The notes under the pieces are model-generated. The model searched no databases, was not told the DNA's origin, and was given only the letters and a program-made list of their open reading frames with translations. Below, piece by piece: positions 46,678 to 55,673 of a stretch of DNA of 64,000 bases (positions within the stretch are counted from its first letter, which is position 1; the number at the start of each line of letters is the position of its first letter). Position numbers and translations under genes: made by a program. Source of the DNA: Candidatus Heimdallarchaeota archaeon (GTDB taxonomy: Archaea; Asgardarchaeota; Heimdallarchaeia; Heimdallarchaeales; Heimdallarchaeaceae); assembly GCA_016840095.1 (NCBI GenBank), contig JAEOSZ010000024.1, positions 44,958-108,957 of the forward strand, in the 5' to 3' direction.

Positions 46678-46685
46678 TTTAATCA

Positions 46686-47159
46686 CTAGAGTTCTCTACG
46701 CTTTTTCCGTTCCTTTCTGATAAAATCAGTAATTTCATCAAGATTAGGAACAGTTGACATTTCATAAACCTTCATAAAAACTATTTCCTTGTTTTTACCA
46801 ACAAGAATATTAGCTCTTTTTGAAACCCCTTTATCATCTTGGAAAACACCTAGAGTACTAGAAAGTTCGCCATGAGGCCAGAAGTCAGCTAATAGTTGAG
46901 TTTCTTTGATTCCTAATTCTTCAGCCCATGCTTTTTTTGTAGGATCAGAATCAACACTTACTCCAACAGCAATTACATCTAATTCATCAAATTCAGATTT
47001 TGCATTTTCTAATGATTGCATTTGTTTTGCACACACTCCAGTCCAAGCTAGAGGGTGAAAAGAAAGTAAAACCATCTTATCTTTGATATCGTAGAGTTCG
47101 AATTCTTCACGATTTTGATCTTTCAGAGTAAAATTAGGTACAGTATCACCTATTTTCAT
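46686..47159 (-). CDS. Peroxiredoxin, AhpC/TSA (AhpE-like) type
   Basis: ATG 47159 is used (GTG 47168 is possible). The active-site motif is PLAWTGVCAKQM, and ADFWPHGELSSTLGVF is typical of the AhpE/Prx5-like group, so it differs from the two PrxQ-type neighbours. It is the first gene of the operon. A TATA-like TCTTTAAAAATTTATT lies at 47185-47200 on the minus strand. The gene is divergent from the Rab-like GTPase. Confidence 0.9.
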   Translation of the reverse strand: MKIGDTVPNFTLKDQNREEFELYDIKDKMVLLSFHPLAWTGVCAKQMQSLENAKSEFDELDVIAVGVSVDSDPTKKAWAEELGIKETQLLADFWPHGELSSTLGVFQDDKGVSKRANILVGKNKEIVFMKVYEMSTVPNLDEITDFIRKERKKRREL

Positions 47160-47350
47160 TGTTATCACAAATTAAAGTAGTTGAAATAAATTTTTAAAGA
47201 CTAGTTTTGTGCAAGAAAATAAATTTTCAGAAATCTAAATAGTAGAAGAGATATGTAATTGTCTAGAAAAGATTTTTGAAGTAGAAACAACTATAGTTGA
47301 GACATAATAAGATTTAAATTCTTTTAGGATAAAATGAGGTAGAATCCCCA

Positions 47351-47911
47351 ATGCCATCTGAACTAGGAAGAATATTTAAAGTGGTACTAATCGGTGACGG
47401 AGCTGTTGGAAAAACTAGTCTTCGAAGAAACTATCTTGGAAAAAGTTTTAGAGAAAATTATTTAATGACCATAGGAGCAGATTTCAGCGTGAAACAGGTT
47501 CCCTATGAGGATTATGTAGTAAGTCTCCAGATTTGGGATTTAGCAGGACAACCTAGGTTTTCAGAAGTAAGAGGAGCATATTATGCTAACACTTATGGTG
47601 CTCTGGTAGTTTTTGATGTAACCAGACCTAATACATTTACCAATATTGATTTTTGGATAAATGAGATGATTAAATACAATGATAATAAGCTCATTCCAAT
47701 GCTTATCATAGGAAATAAAATTGACTTAAGAGGAGAACTTCCAGATGAGGTTCAAGTAGATAAAACTTCAGCAATGACCTATGCTCAGATTTTATCTGAA
47801 TGGGGAGGAATAAAAGTTGAATATATCGAAACCTCTGCTAAAACAGGGCAGAATGTTGGTTCTGCATTTGAAAGGCTGATTGACAGGATATACTTCCAAA
47901 TGGGATTATAA
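47351..47911 (+). CDS. Rab/Ras-family small GTPase
   Basis: All five G motifs are present: GDGAVGKT (15-22), switch I Thr40, WDLAGQ (62-67) with the catalytic Gln67, NKID (122-125), and SAK (162-164). The strand spacing and the switch II region LAGQPRFSEVRGAYYANT are as in eukaryotic Rab proteins. There is no C-terminal cysteine, so it cannot be prenylated in the usual way, and a 20-residue linker after NKID is a little longer than usual. Such GTPases are abundant in Asgard archaea and may control membrane or cytoskeletal processes. GAGGT at 47336-47340 supports the start. Confidence 0.9.
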   Translation: MPSELGRIFKVVLIGDGAVGKTSLRRNYLGKSFRENYLMTIGADFSVKQVPYEDYVVSLQIWDLAGQPRFSEVRGAYYANTYGALVVFDVTRPNTFTNIDFWINEMIKYNDNKLIPMLIIGNKIDLRGELPDEVQVDKTSAMTYAQILSEWGGIKVEYIETSAKTGQNVGSAFERLIDRIYFQMGL

Positions 47912-47960
47912 ACAATTACCTCTTTTAGTTTTGAAAAGTGAAAGTAAAAAAAGTTAGTAC

Positions 47961-48104
47961 TTACTTTGTCGTTTTATAAGAAGTATCTGAATGAGATTTA
48001 GTATCTCGCAAAGCCTTAACAAATATAACCAAAAATGCTAAACCTACAGCTGTAGCTAGTGTCGTAATTATAACAGTCAGGTAAGGAAACGTAAATGTTG
48101 CCAT
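47961..48104 (-). CDS. Small single-pass membrane protein, 47 residues
   Basis: ATG 48104 to TAA 47961 encodes one hydrophobic helix (about residues 8-30) and a polar tail KALRDTKSHSDTSYKTTK. It lies between the GTPase and the P-type ATPase genes. The layout is like that of the 43-residue protein at 12735-12866. No family is recognised, so its reality is likely but not proven. Confidence 0.5.
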   Translation of the reverse strand: MATFTFPYLTVIITTLATAVGLAFLVIFVKALRDTKSHSDTSYKTTK

Positions 48105-48225
48105 TTCATTCACCTTTTGCAATTACATAGATACTAACAGAGTAATTCTTAAAACTTTCCCGACAAAAATCAATCGTCGCTAGGAAATATTTAAAAAGAG
48201 AAAAAGGGCGACATAAAAGCCCAAA

Positions 48226-51027
48226 CTAGAGACAAACACTAGGATCAAAGTCTGGAACATATCTAGTAGGTTGTATTTTATTGACTATGAATTTACGAAG
48301 TTCTTCAACAGCAGCTATTGGTAACATTGTGAGTAGAATGATCCCCCAGTGTATTCCAGATAGTGGGAAAGTTTTGATTGCAGGTTGTAAGAAAGGAATG
48401 TAAATTGCTGCCATTAATAGAATAACTCCTAAAGCAATTGCACCAAAGAGGGATTTGTTCTGGAAGATTCTTCTAGAAAAGATTGTTCGACCTCTACTAG
48501 TTGAAAGAGAGTTGGCTAATTGATAAATTACTAATGAAGCAAAGACCATAGTTTGACCAATCTTGATGTTCTCTTCAGTAATAGCTGAACCAAACCCTAT
48601 GGCCCAATAGAAAACAAACATTGAACCAATAGCATAGAGAACACCAGTTATAGCTATCTTGATTAACATAACCTTGTCAAGAAGAGGTTCGTTAGGATCT
48701 CTTGGAGGACGTTGCATGACATTTTCTTCAGGAGCGCTAAGACCTAAAGCTAGTGCAGGAAAAGCATCTGTAACGATATTAATGAAGAGCAATTGAATAG
48801 CTAGAACTGGGAGAACGATGTTATCTAAAACAATAGCACCAATGATTAAACCAAAGAGAACTGTAAGGATTTCTCCAGCATTAGCAGAGAGTAAGTAAGC
48901 AATGAATTTTTTCATGTTATCATAAATTAATCTACCTTCAGAAACAGCATCAATAATATTAGCAAAATTATCATCAACAAGTATCATGTCACTAGCTTCT
49001 TTAGCAACGTCAGTACCAGCAATACCCATAGCAACACCAATGTCAGAGCGTTTAAGAGCAGGTGCATCATTCACACCATCGCCAGTCATAATTACTACTT
49101 CTCCATTCCTTTTTAGAGCATTTACTATTCTAAGCTTATGAGCTGGATTGACTCTAGCAAATATTTCTGTTTCATCAACAGCTTCGTAGAGTTTTTCATC
49201 TGACATCTCATCTAATTCTCTGCCTGATATTGGTTCAGTATCCTTACACAGAGTAATAGAACGACCAATTGCTCTAGCTGTAGTCATATGATCTCCAGTT
49301 ATCATTGTAACTTTGATTCCAGCTTGCCTTGCTCTATCAATTGATGGTTTGGACTGATCTCTTGGTGGATCAATCATTGATACGAACCCAACGAAAGTTA
49401 GATTTTTTTCAGCATCTTCTTGGAAACCAGAGAGAATTAGTTTAGTTGATGTTTCTGAATCGAGGGTTCTCATTGCTAAACCTAAGATTCTATAAGCATA
49501 ATGATCAGAATAAGCATTACTTATATTAAGAATCTCATGCTTTTCCGCTTCTTCTAACGGGTGAATCATCCCATTAACATATTTAGTATCACAAATATCA
49601 AGTAATACATCAGTTGCTCCCTTAACTAAGAGTTGGTCTTGTCCAGTTTTTTTGTTAGTAACAATAACACTCATTCTTTTTCTTTCACTGTCAAATGGGA
49701 AAAGGTATTGTCGAGACCAATCTTCTTCTATTTCTTGTTTTAAGCCGCTTTTCTCAGCTAATACAAGCAAAGAAACCTCAGTAGGGTCACCAAAAATTTC
49801 AAAGTTCAAATCATCATCTTTAACAGTGATATTAGCTTCATTGGCCAATGTACAAATCTCCAAAGATTTCAGAAGAGAAGCATCGTTTCTAGCATTTGCA
49901 TGTTCAGCAGATTCAGAATAATGAATATTACCCTCACCAGAATACCCAGTTCCAGTGACATTATAGACGTTTTCTAAAGTCCAGACATTTTTTGCTGTCA
50001 TTTCATTTTTGGTTAATGTTCCAGTTTTATCACTACAAATGATTGTAGCAGAACCAAGAACTTCTACAGCTGGCAATTTTCGTATGAGAGATCTTTTACG
50101 AGCCATTCTAGTGACTCCAATAGCCATTGTTAATGTAAGTACAACAGGTAATCCTTCTGGTACAGCTGCAACAGCTAAACCTATTGCAAAAATAATTGTT
50201 TCTGATATTGTAGTATCTTTCATTAAGAATATACCTATTAACAGAATAATTACAGATAGAACTGCTATCCCTATAGTTAGTTGTTTTGCTAATTTAGCAA
50301 GTTTCTTTTGAATAGGAGTATCATCTTGTTCAATTTCCATCAACGACGATGCTATTTTACCTAATTCTGTACCTAATCCAGTTGCAACAACTATACCTAT
50401 ACCAGAACCGTTAACTACTGTAGTTCCTTTATAGAGCATATTTATCCTATCAGCAAGAGGTGTTTTTTCTGGAAGAACATTTGTTTGTTTCTTAATTGGT
50501 AAAGATTCACCTGTAAGTATTCCCTCAATGGTTCTTACTTCATAACTCTCAACTAAGCGTATATCAGCTGCAATTGTACTACCAGCTTCAAGAGCTACAA
50601 TATCTCCTGGAACAAGTAGTTCAGATTTGATTAGTTTCTTCTTCTTGTCTCTAACTACAATAACTTCACTTACAGCTAGACTCTTCAAAGAGTTGATAGC
50701 TTTTTCTGCAGATAATTCTTGATAAAATCCTAAACCAGCATTTATAGCTACTACAACAAAAATAGCTACGATTTCAACTATAGATTCTTTGTCCTTCTCA
50801 ACAATACCTATTATACCAGTAATTAATCCAGAAACTAGTAAGATGATGACTAAAAGGTCTGTAAATTGATTTAAAAGAATTTTCCAAGGACTTACTGCTC
50901 TCCCAGATGGGATAACATTTTCACCATGTTCCAGTAATTTCTCCTCTGCTTCTTTTGTTGATAAACCTTCAAATCGAGAATCGAGTTCTTCGTAAAGTTG
51001 TTCAGCTGTCTTATTGTGTCCTTCCAT
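48226..51027 (-). CDS. P2-type cation-transporting ATPase, Ca2+-ATPase-like
   Basis: ATG 51027 is used (a TTG lies at 51036). The P-type hallmarks are all present: TGES in the A domain, CSDKTGTLTKNEM phosphorylation motif, KGA nucleotide site, TGDH and GDGVNDAP hinge. In membrane helix 4 it has PEGLP, in helix 5 SANAGE and in helix 6 NIVTDAFPALALG, matching Ca2+-site residues of SERCA-like P2A pumps. An N-terminal cation-ATPase domain (AEQLYEELDS...GLSTKEAEEKL) is also present. It exports Ca2+ or Mn2+ using ATP. Confidence 0.9.
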   Translation of the reverse strand: MEGHNKTAEQLYEELDSRFEGLSTKEAEEKLLEHGENVIPSGRAVSPWKILLNQFTDLLVIILLVSGLITGIIGIVEKDKESIVEIVAIFVVVAINAGLGFYQELSAEKAINSLKSLAVSEVIVVRDKKKKLIKSELLVPGDIVALEAGSTIAADIRLVESYEVRTIEGILTGESLPIKKQTNVLPEKTPLADRINMLYKGTTVVNGSGIGIVVATGLGTELGKIASSLMEIEQDDTPIQKKLAKLAKQLTIGIAVLSVIILLIGIFLMKDTTISETIIFAIGLAVAAVPEGLPVVLTLTMAIGVTRMARKRSLIRKLPAVEVLGSATIICSDKTGTLTKNEMTAKNVWTLENVYNVTGTGYSGEGNIHYSESAEHANARNDASLLKSLEICTLANEANITVKDDDLNFEIFGDPTEVSLLVLAEKSGLKQEIEEDWSRQYLFPFDSERKRMSVIVTNKKTGQDQLLVKGATDVLLDICDTKYVNGMIHPLEEAEKHEILNISNAYSDHYAYRILGLAMRTLDSETSTKLILSGFQEDAEKNLTFVGFVSMIDPPRDQSKPSIDRARQAGIKVTMITGDHMTTARAIGRSITLCKDTEPISGRELDEMSDEKLYEAVDETEIFARVNPAHKLRIVNALKRNGEVVIMTGDGVNDAPALKRSDIGVAMGIAGTDVAKEASDMILVDDNFANIIDAVSEGRLIYDNMKKFIAYLLSANAGEILTVLFGLIIGAIVLDNIVLPVLAIQLLFINIVTDAFPALALGLSAPEENVMQRPPRDPNEPLLDKVMLIKIAITGVLYAIGSMFVFYWAIGFGSAITEENIKIGQTMVFASLVIYQLANSLSTSRGRTIFSRRIFQNKSLFGAIALGVILLMAAIYIPFLQPAIKTFPLSGIHWGIILLTMLPIAAVEELRKFIVNKIQPTRYVPDFDPSVCL

Positions 51028-51115
51028 TAAACTCAAATAATCTGATAAAATAACTTAAATTTAAAATTTCGGAAGGACAAAAATTCCTATACATCCACTT
51101 AAAATACTTCAAAAG

Positions 51116-52069
51116 TCATGAATTCTTTACTTTTACAATCTCTGCAGCAATACTAATAGCAATTTCTTCAGGAGTATCACTTTTAATCCTCATACCAATT
51201 GGAGAATATACTTTTTCAAGAAGTTCAGTAGAAACGCCTTTTTGTTCTAGGTTTGCAAACAATTGTACTCTCTTAGCGGGGCTAGCCATCATACCCAAGT
51301 ATTTTAGTTTTTTATTGATAATCTTTTCTAGAACCATCTCATCAGATTTATGTCCAAAAGTCATGATTGCAACATAGATATTGTTTCCTTCAGGAATATA
51401 TTCCTCTACATCGTTAAAGGAAATTACTTCTTTTCTATTAGCATATATGTTAGCAATCATAGTAGGAAGATCTTCTCTATCATCAAGAACTGTAATATGA
51501 TAATCGAGTGTTTCCATGATTTTTGAAAGGGCAAGAGATACATGCCCACCACCACAAATAAAGAGTCTATTTTGCATTCCAATGTTTTGTTGATAAATCC
51601 AATAAGTATCATCTTCTGTATACACAATATTATCTTCTTGAAATCTGTTCGTTTCAACACTTAATTCCTCGTTACTAATACTAAGGATTCCAGGAATTGC
51701 TTCTGAATATGCTTTGATTATTTGTTTAATTGAATTCTTATTTTCTATGGTTAATGGAACTAATGCAAACTTCTGTGACCCAGAACATATCATACCAGAA
51801 CTAAATTCAGTTGCAGAATCATCATGAACAAGATGCAATCTTTCAATAGTATTTATTCTTTGATCTAACATCTCCTTTGCTAGATTAGCTAATTTATGTT
51901 CAGAATTACCTCCTCCAACTGTACCAATAATTGTCTCTGAAGTAACAAGCATCTTTGCTCCAGGAACATTTGGAGCTGAACCTTCTCGATGCATAATTAT
52001 TACAACAACTACAGGAGTTCCAGTTTCAATATCACTAAGAACCTCTTTCCAAAATAGTTCTTCATTCAT
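51116..52069 (-). CDS. xdhC: XdhC/CoxI-family molybdenum-cofactor maturation protein
   Basis: The N-terminal half has PVVVVIIMHREGSAPNVPGAKMLV and GTVGGGNSEHKLA, and the C-terminal Rossmann half has LFICGGGHVSLALSKIM followed by VLDDREDLPT. XdhC binds molybdenum cofactor, promotes its sulphuration and inserts it into xanthine-dehydrogenase-type enzymes. It is the last gene of the operon, 11 bases after the molybdenum subunit, which supports a sulphurated-cofactor hydroxylase there. Confidence 0.88.
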   Translation of the reverse strand: MNEELFWKEVLSDIETGTPVVVVIIMHREGSAPNVPGAKMLVTSETIIGTVGGGNSEHKLANLAKEMLDQRINTIERLHLVHDDSATEFSSGMICSGSQKFALVPLTIENKNSIKQIIKAYSEAIPGILSISNEELSVETNRFQEDNIVYTEDDTYWIYQQNIGMQNRLFICGGGHVSLALSKIMETLDYHITVLDDREDLPTMIANIYANRKEVISFNDVEEYIPEGNNIYVAIMTFGHKSDEMVLEKIINKKLKYLGMMASPAKRVQLFANLEQKGVSTELLEKVYSPIGMRIKSDTPEEIAISIAAEIVKVKNS

Positions 52070-52080
52070 GCAATAATCTC

Positions 52081-54318
52081 CTAATCATCATATAAAAAGA
52101 ACAAGAGTCTTTCATTAGTCAATGGAGCAACAAAACTCCATTCCTTTTCTTTTCGAAATGCTTTTGCTGCATCTTTCAGTGCAAGATAGGCTCCAATACC
52201 ATACATGAAAGGAGGTTCTCCTATTGCCTTTGATTTCAACACCGCATATGGATTTTCTACATTTTCAAGGAATTTCACTTTTATCTCTGGTGCAAAATGA
52301 ACATCTGGTACTTTATAGGTAGCTAGTGCATCAGAAATCAATTTTCCATTTTCATACATTAGTTCCTCTAAAGTCAACCAACCCATACCTTGAACTAAAC
52401 CACCTTCAGCTTGTCCAAGGTCTATTAGATGATTCAAACTTTTTCCAGCATCATGGGCAATGTGGACTTTGTCAAATTTGTAAGTACCTCTTAAGCAGTC
52501 AACAGTTGCTTCTGTAACAGCTGTTCCAAACACATGATAAGCAAAAGGTTTGCCTTCTTCTTTATCGTGATCATAATAAATTCCTGGAGTTGCATACAAT
52601 GCCTGAGCTGCAAGGTTGACTCTTTTTAGATAAGCTTCGTTAACAAGATCTTCCCAAACCAAATCTGTTTTTTGACCATTTAAGTAGACCACTTCATCTT
52701 CAAAAGTTATTTCTCCTTCACCTACTTTTTCAGTGGCTATTTCGCGTAGTCGTTCAACAATTATCTGACAAGCTATCTCTGTTGCTTTCCCATTCATGTC
52801 AGCTCCACTACTTGCTGAAGTAGGAGATGTATTAATAACTCGACCAGTATTAGTACTTTCGATTCGAACTCGATCAGGTTTGATAGATAAAGCTTGAGCT
52901 GCAATAGATTTGATTTTCATGTTTACCCCCTGTCCCATTTCAACAGCACCTGTACTCACATTCACACTTCCATCATAGTAAATGTTCACTAGAGCTCCAG
53001 CTTGATTCATGAAAGTCGAAGTGAATGAGATACCAAAACACACTGGAGTGATGGAAATTCCTTTCTTAACAAATTTATTTGTCTCATTGAATTCGAATTG
53101 TTTGAGTTTTAATTCCTCATATTTAGAATCTTGAAGAGCTTGTTCGAAGCTTCGTTTTGTTGTTGTATTTTCTACTCTCATTCCATAAGGGAACTGATCT
53201 CTTTCATCAAGCAGATTTTTTTCTTGCAATTCTTTTATTGGGATACCAGAAACATCAGCTGCGTGAGATAAAACACATTCCATGACAAACATTCCTTGAG
53301 GAGCACCAAATCCTCTAAATGCAGTGAAAGGAACAAGATTTGTTCTACATGAATAAGCTGTTACTTTCACATTGGGGATGAAATAAGCATTAGTTACGTG
53401 AAATAAGGTTCTACCAAGAATTGCAGTTGATAAATCTGCTGCTGCTCCTGCATTTTGATAATATTCAGCTTCTAAAGCAAGAATTTTACCTTCTTTATCC
53501 AAACCTAGTTTATAATCAGTTGAATAAGGATGACGTTTTCCGGTTATTATTATATCCTCTTGTCTGTCTAGAACTAGCTTTACAGGTCTTCCAGTATGAT
53601 AAGCTCCTAAAGCACAGATAGCTGACCAATGAGTAGCTTGATCTTCTTTTCCTCCAAAACCTCCACCTAATCTCTTTACATCTACTTCAATTTTGTTCAT
53701 ATCTACTCCTAGTATATTAGCTACAATATTTTGAACTGTAGATGGATTTTGAGTTCCAGAGTAAATAAGAAAATCTCCATCTTCTTTTGGAATAACTAAA
53801 GACGCTTGGGTTTCCATGTAGATGTGCTCTTGACCACCAGATTCAACAACACCCTCAACAATTGTTTCACATCTCTCCCAGATACTATCAACATTCCCAA
53901 GAGATATTGTTCGTGAAGGAGCAATTAAAGATCCATTTTTTGCAGCCTCTCTAGCATCAAAAACTGCTGGAAGAGGTTCGTATTCTATTGATATTAGTTC
54001 TCTAGCATTGTTTGCATCTTTCTTAGTTTCTGCAAACACAACAGCTATAGGATGACCAATGAAATCAACTTTATGTTCAGCAAGGAGTTCTTCATCCTGA
54101 ATAATTCTACCAACTTGATTTTCACCAGGGATATCCTCAAATGTAATAACTTTCACCACTCCCTCACTTTCTTTAGCCTTTTCTAAATTAAGTCTTATGA
54201 TTTTCCCATGAGGAATACTGGAAACGAAAACAGCTGTATGTAGCATGTTTTTAGGTTCAGGAATATCATCAACAAATACTGATTCACCTGTAGTATGTGG
54301 AGGTATTAAGTCATTCAA
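52081..54318 (-). CDS. Xanthine dehydrogenase-type molybdenum-binding subunit
   Basis: Molybdopterin motif GGGFGGKE (218-225) places Glu225 at the position of the active-site Glu of xanthine dehydrogenase. FRGFGAPQ (Arg335) is the substrate-binding arginine seen in XDH, and GEPPFMYGIGAYLALKDA holds the catalytic base Glu. CO dehydrogenase would have AYRCSFR instead. The substrate is therefore probably a purine or similar N-heterocycle. Start is TTG at 54318, forming a TTGA overlap with the upstream stop. Length 745 residues is that of XDH large subunits without the FeS and FAD parts. Confidence 0.9.
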   Translation of the reverse strand: MNDLIPPHTTGESVFVDDIPEPKNMLHTAVFVSSIPHGKIIRLNLEKAKESEGVVKVITFEDIPGENQVGRIIQDEELLAEHKVDFIGHPIAVVFAETKKDANNARELISIEYEPLPAVFDAREAAKNGSLIAPSRTISLGNVDSIWERCETIVEGVVESGGQEHIYMETQASLVIPKEDGDFLIYSGTQNPSTVQNIVANILGVDMNKIEVDVKRLGGGFGGKEDQATHWSAICALGAYHTGRPVKLVLDRQEDIIITGKRHPYSTDYKLGLDKEGKILALEAEYYQNAGAAADLSTAILGRTLFHVTNAYFIPNVKVTAYSCRTNLVPFTAFRGFGAPQGMFVMECVLSHAADVSGIPIKELQEKNLLDERDQFPYGMRVENTTTKRSFEQALQDSKYEELKLKQFEFNETNKFVKKGISITPVCFGISFTSTFMNQAGALVNIYYDGSVNVSTGAVEMGQGVNMKIKSIAAQALSIKPDRVRIESTNTGRVINTSPTSASSGADMNGKATEIACQIIVERLREIATEKVGEGEITFEDEVVYLNGQKTDLVWEDLVNEAYLKRVNLAAQALYATPGIYYDHDKEEGKPFAYHVFGTAVTEATVDCLRGTYKFDKVHIAHDAGKSLNHLIDLGQAEGGLVQGMGWLTLEELMYENGKLISDALATYKVPDVHFAPEIKVKFLENVENPYAVLKSKAIGEPPFMYGIGAYLALKDAAKAFRKEKEWSFVAPLTNERLLFFLYDD

Positions 54319-55673
54319 AAAGACACCTCCAGTTCTGGAAACAGTTTCACAAAATGAGCATAAATTAACTGACGAAGGAGTAAAGTTTTGTATTTTGCTG
54401 TTCCTCTAACATCATCTATAGGACTGATTTCTGTTCCAGCTATACGAGCAGCTTCTTTGATTACTTCAACAGAAGGTTCCTTATTATTGAGATATTCTGA
54501 AGCTTTAGAAAAATACTTGGGAATTGGTCCAATTCCACCTCCAGAGAGATGAGATTCTTTAATATGATTAAGTTCAATTCTACAAGAAAATGCACTATTA
54601 ACGCTAGCTATATCCATATGCATTCTCTTTGCTACTTTTTCAAAAGAGAGAAGTCTTTTCTTCTTTTTTATTCTAAACCATTCTAAAATTTCCCCTTCCT
54701 CCAAATCTAAAACTTTGTAACCCTTAAAGAAATCCTTCAATTTGATCAATCTTCTATTTTCTCCTAGAAGCAAACTTATGTCAGCATCCAATGCTAGAAA
54801 ATAAATTGTAAGATCACCTATTGGTGAAGCATTAACTACATTTCCACCAATTGTTGCTTGTTGACGAATAGGAAGAGAGGATACCCTAATCAAATGATTA
54901 GCTGTATCAAAAAGAGCATTCAAATCTTCTGAAGTACGAATAGATTCGATATCAGCAGCTGCACCAACATAAATGTATTCTTCATCAGACCATATTTTGT
55001 CATAACCGAGTTCAGAAAGGAAAACAGGATCATCAACAAATTTTCTATGAACAAACAAATCAGTTCCTCCAGCTACAAAAATTCCTTTCTTTAGTTGAGG
55101 TTGAATTTGAATTTCCTTTAACTTGTCTTCAATCTGTAAGAAATACGTAGGGAGATAATTTGCTTCAACTAAAGCCTGGATTCTTTCTTTAGTACTATCT
55201 AAAGATAGAACTTTGTTGTTAACCTTTTCAGCTGCACGAAGTATTGAGTTATACCCAGTGCATCTACAAATATTGCCTTCAATTGCAGTTACGATATCAG
55301 TGTTCTTTAAGTCTGCATTCATGAAATAAGCCATTAATGCTACAATAAAGCCGGGTGTACAATAACCACACTGTGAAGCACCTTCATCTACGAAAGCTTG
55401 TTGAACAGGATTAAGTTCATCTAGATTCAATCCTTCTATCGTTACAACATGTTTGCCTTCAACTTTTCCCAATGGTAATATGCAGGAGTTGATAGCTCTG
55501 TATCTTACTTTATCATCAGTAAGTTCTCCAATCAAAACCATACATGCTCCACAATCCCCTTCATGACATCCTTCCTTTACTCCTTTGAAACCTTTCTTTC
55601 TTAGGAAATCTAAAGTATGAAAGCTAGGAGACGCGTCAGTCTCCATTATTTCTCTGTTGAGTATGAATTTCAT
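54315..55673 (-). CDS. Xanthine dehydrogenase-type FeS/FAD subunit
   Basis: Two [2Fe-2S] clusters can be placed: Cys36, 41, 44, 64 (CHEGDCGAC, then a distal Cys) and Cys102, 105, 136, 138 (CGYC, CRC). The FAD-binding domain follows (FVAGGTDLFVHRK..., IRQQATIGGNVVNASPIGD). It is a fusion of the two small XDH subunits, as in XdhA-type bacterial proteins, and passes electrons from the molybdenum centre to NAD+ or another acceptor. It overlaps the PLP-enzyme stop by one base. Confidence 0.9.
   Translation of the reverse strand: MKFILNREIMETDASPSFHTLDFLRKKGFKGVKEGCHEGDCGACMVLIGELTDDKVRYRAINSCILPLGKVEGKHVVTIEGLNLDELNPVQQAFVDEGASQCGYCTPGFIVALMAYFMNADLKNTDIVTAIEGNICRCTGYNSILRAAEKVNNKVLSLDSTKERIQALVEANYLPTYFLQIEDKLKEIQIQPQLKKGIFVAGGTDLFVHRKFVDDPVFLSELGYDKIWSDEEYIYVGAAADIESIRTSEDLNALFDTANHLIRVSSLPIRQQATIGGNVVNASPIGDLTIYFLALDADISLLLGENRRLIKLKDFFKGYKVLDLEEGEILEWFRIKKKKRLLSFEKVAKRMHMDIASVNSAFSCRIELNHIKESHLSGGGIGPIPKYFSKASEYLNNKEPSVEVIKEAARIAGTEISPIDDVRGTAKYKTLLLRQLIYAHFVKLFPELEVSF

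Noticed and set aside
52081..54318. Carbon monoxide dehydrogenase large subunit (CoxL) as an alternative
   Set aside because: The AYRCSFR motif of CoxL is missing; FRGFGAPQ and GGFGGKE are of the xanthine dehydrogenase type.
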